Assembly (NCBI GenBank): GCA_016782825.1
Contig: JADHXT010000231.1
Span: 1 to 6,113 of the forward strand
Direction of reading: 5' to 3'
DNA from: Candidatus Brocadiia bacterium
GTDB taxonomy: Bacteria > Planctomycetota > PUPC01 > DSUN01
DNA: 6,113 nucleotides
The notes below the pieces were generated by a model, which ran no database searches, had not been told where the DNA came from, and saw nothing but the letters and a program-made list of their open reading frames with translations. Position 1 is the stretch's first letter, and every line of letters starts with the position of its first letter. Position numbers and translations under genes: made by a program. This document shows, in pieces, positions 5,705 to 6,113 of the stretch.

Positions 5705-5845
5705 CAGCCATCAGCACGGAGTCTGAAACCCTGGTATTCCTCTTCTCTTCTTTCGTGTTTTTCGTGTCCTTTCGTGGCTCATGGCCCTCTTCATCTGTGT
5801 TCATCCGTGTTCATCTGTGGTTGCACCCTCTTCGCGTGATTCGCG
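5705..5845. repeat. Dispersed intergenic repeat, copy B, uninterrupted
   Basis: This is the intact reference copy, 141 bp long. It holds the pyrimidine-rich tract, then 10-bp tandem units TTCATCTGTG, TTCATCCGTG, TTCATCTGTG (5790-5819), then TTGCACCCTCTTCGCG. It ends about 100 nt before the methyltransferase start. The 75 nt between the two copies (5630-5704) show only a weak hairpin, GCGGC-GTCGA-GCCGC at 5649-5663. Confidence 0.85.
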
Positions 5846-5944
5846 TGCGGGCCAGGGCCGACGGGAGTTGCCATGTCCGCCCGCATTCCCTACAATGGTT
5901 GCGATGACCCTGTCCCTCCCGCCGCGCACATCAAGGGCGATCCG

Positions 5945-6113
5945 ATGACCTGGAACCAGCTCCTGAAAGACAAAGCCGTGCTCCTCGCCGACGGCGCCTG
6001 GGGCACCGAACTCGCCCGCCGCGGCCTCGCCGCAGGCGACACGCCCGAGCTGTGGAACGCCGACCGCCCCGACGACGTGGAAGCCATCGCCCGCGGCTAT
6101 GTGGATGCAGGCT
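5945..6113 (+). CDS. Homocysteine S-methyltransferase family protein, N-terminal fragment
   Basis: The 56 codons visible match the start of the homocysteine S-methyltransferase barrel domain, the family of MmuM, BHMT and the N-terminal part of MetH. These transfer a methyl group to homocysteine to make methionine. VLLADGAWGTELARRGL corresponds to the family's LLDGAMGTELxxRG strand and loop (Trp replacing the common Met), followed by TPELWNADRPDDVEAIARGYVDAG, matching the PELWNxxxPxxVxxIhxxYxxAG pattern. The zinc-binding cysteines lie beyond the window, so activity and methyl donor are unknown. ATG 5945 has AAGGG at 5933-5937, 7 nt upstream, and gives the usual short leader. An in-frame ATG at 5873 with GGGAG 5 nt before it would add 24 residues (MSARIPYNGC...) without family resemblance, but cannot be excluded. 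Confidence 0.85.
   Translation, partial: MTWNQLLKDKAVLLADGAWGTELARRGLAAGDTPELWNADRPDDVEAIARGYVDAG

Noticed and set aside
5247..5726. Plus-strand frame of 159 codons through the mobile element
   Set aside because: It runs across three unrelated repeats and the element boundaries with no domain. An element of this size does not encode a transposase.
5595..5804. Minus-strand frame beginning MNTDEEGHEPRKDTKNTKEE, which looks like a small charged protein
   Set aside because: It is the translation of the dispersed repeat and its tandem units. There is no supporting ribosome binding site, and the reading depends on repeat copy number.
5790..5819. Short repeated units suggesting a CRISPR array
   Set aside because: Units are 10 bp and directly adjacent with no spacers, and no cas genes are present.

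Overview
This window is GC-rich bacterial DNA with tightly packed genes and one gene-poor, repeat-filled stretch. A FecR-like anti-sigma factor cotranscribed with an ECF sigma factor, together with recurring dispersed intergenic repeats, suggests an environmental Planctomycetes/PVC-type or similar uncultured lineage. That assignment is only an inference; no rRNA or marker gene is present.

Layout. Positions 1-989 (minus strand) hold the N-terminus of a short-chain dehydrogenase/reductase cut by the window edge and, 39 nt upstream of it, a complete EamA/DMT-type 10-TM transporter. They are probably one transcription unit. Positions 990-1237 are a divergent control region with candidate promoters on both strands. 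Positions 1238-3888 (plus strand) form a compact three-gene operon: an ECF sigma factor, a membrane-spanning zinc-finger (ZAS) anti-sigma factor with a FecR-like periplasmic domain and a helical C-terminus (overlapping ATGA), and, 18 nt further on, an exported, internally duplicated helical protein of the Spy/CpxP/ZraP (LTxxQ) type. Positions 4060-5004 (minus strand, convergent) encode an M28-type metallopeptidase with all expected zinc ligands and no signal peptide. Positions 5005-5944 contain no credible gene but are dense in repeats. Positions 5945-6113 (plus strand) are the start of a homocysteine S-methyltransferase family protein.

How the genes may work together. The operon reads as an envelope-signalling module: the sigma factor is held at the membrane by the anti-sigma factor, and the secreted Spy-like protein may act as chaperone or sensor in the same compartment. 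This recalls the logic of CnrYXH (ECF sigma, anti-sigma, ZraP-like sensor), but with different anti-sigma architecture and a two-domain soluble partner. The transporter, peptidase and methyltransferase look like unrelated neighbours.

The repeat region is the other main result. A roughly 150-bp dispersed repeat is present twice. The left copy is split by a 294-bp element with 13-bp perfect terminal inverted repeats starting GTAA and an 8-bp target duplication (CATCTGTG). The intact right copy shows what the empty site looked like. The inserted element itself contains a 161-bp palindromic unit. This is a readable transposition event by a small non-autonomous element, possibly related to the IS66 family.
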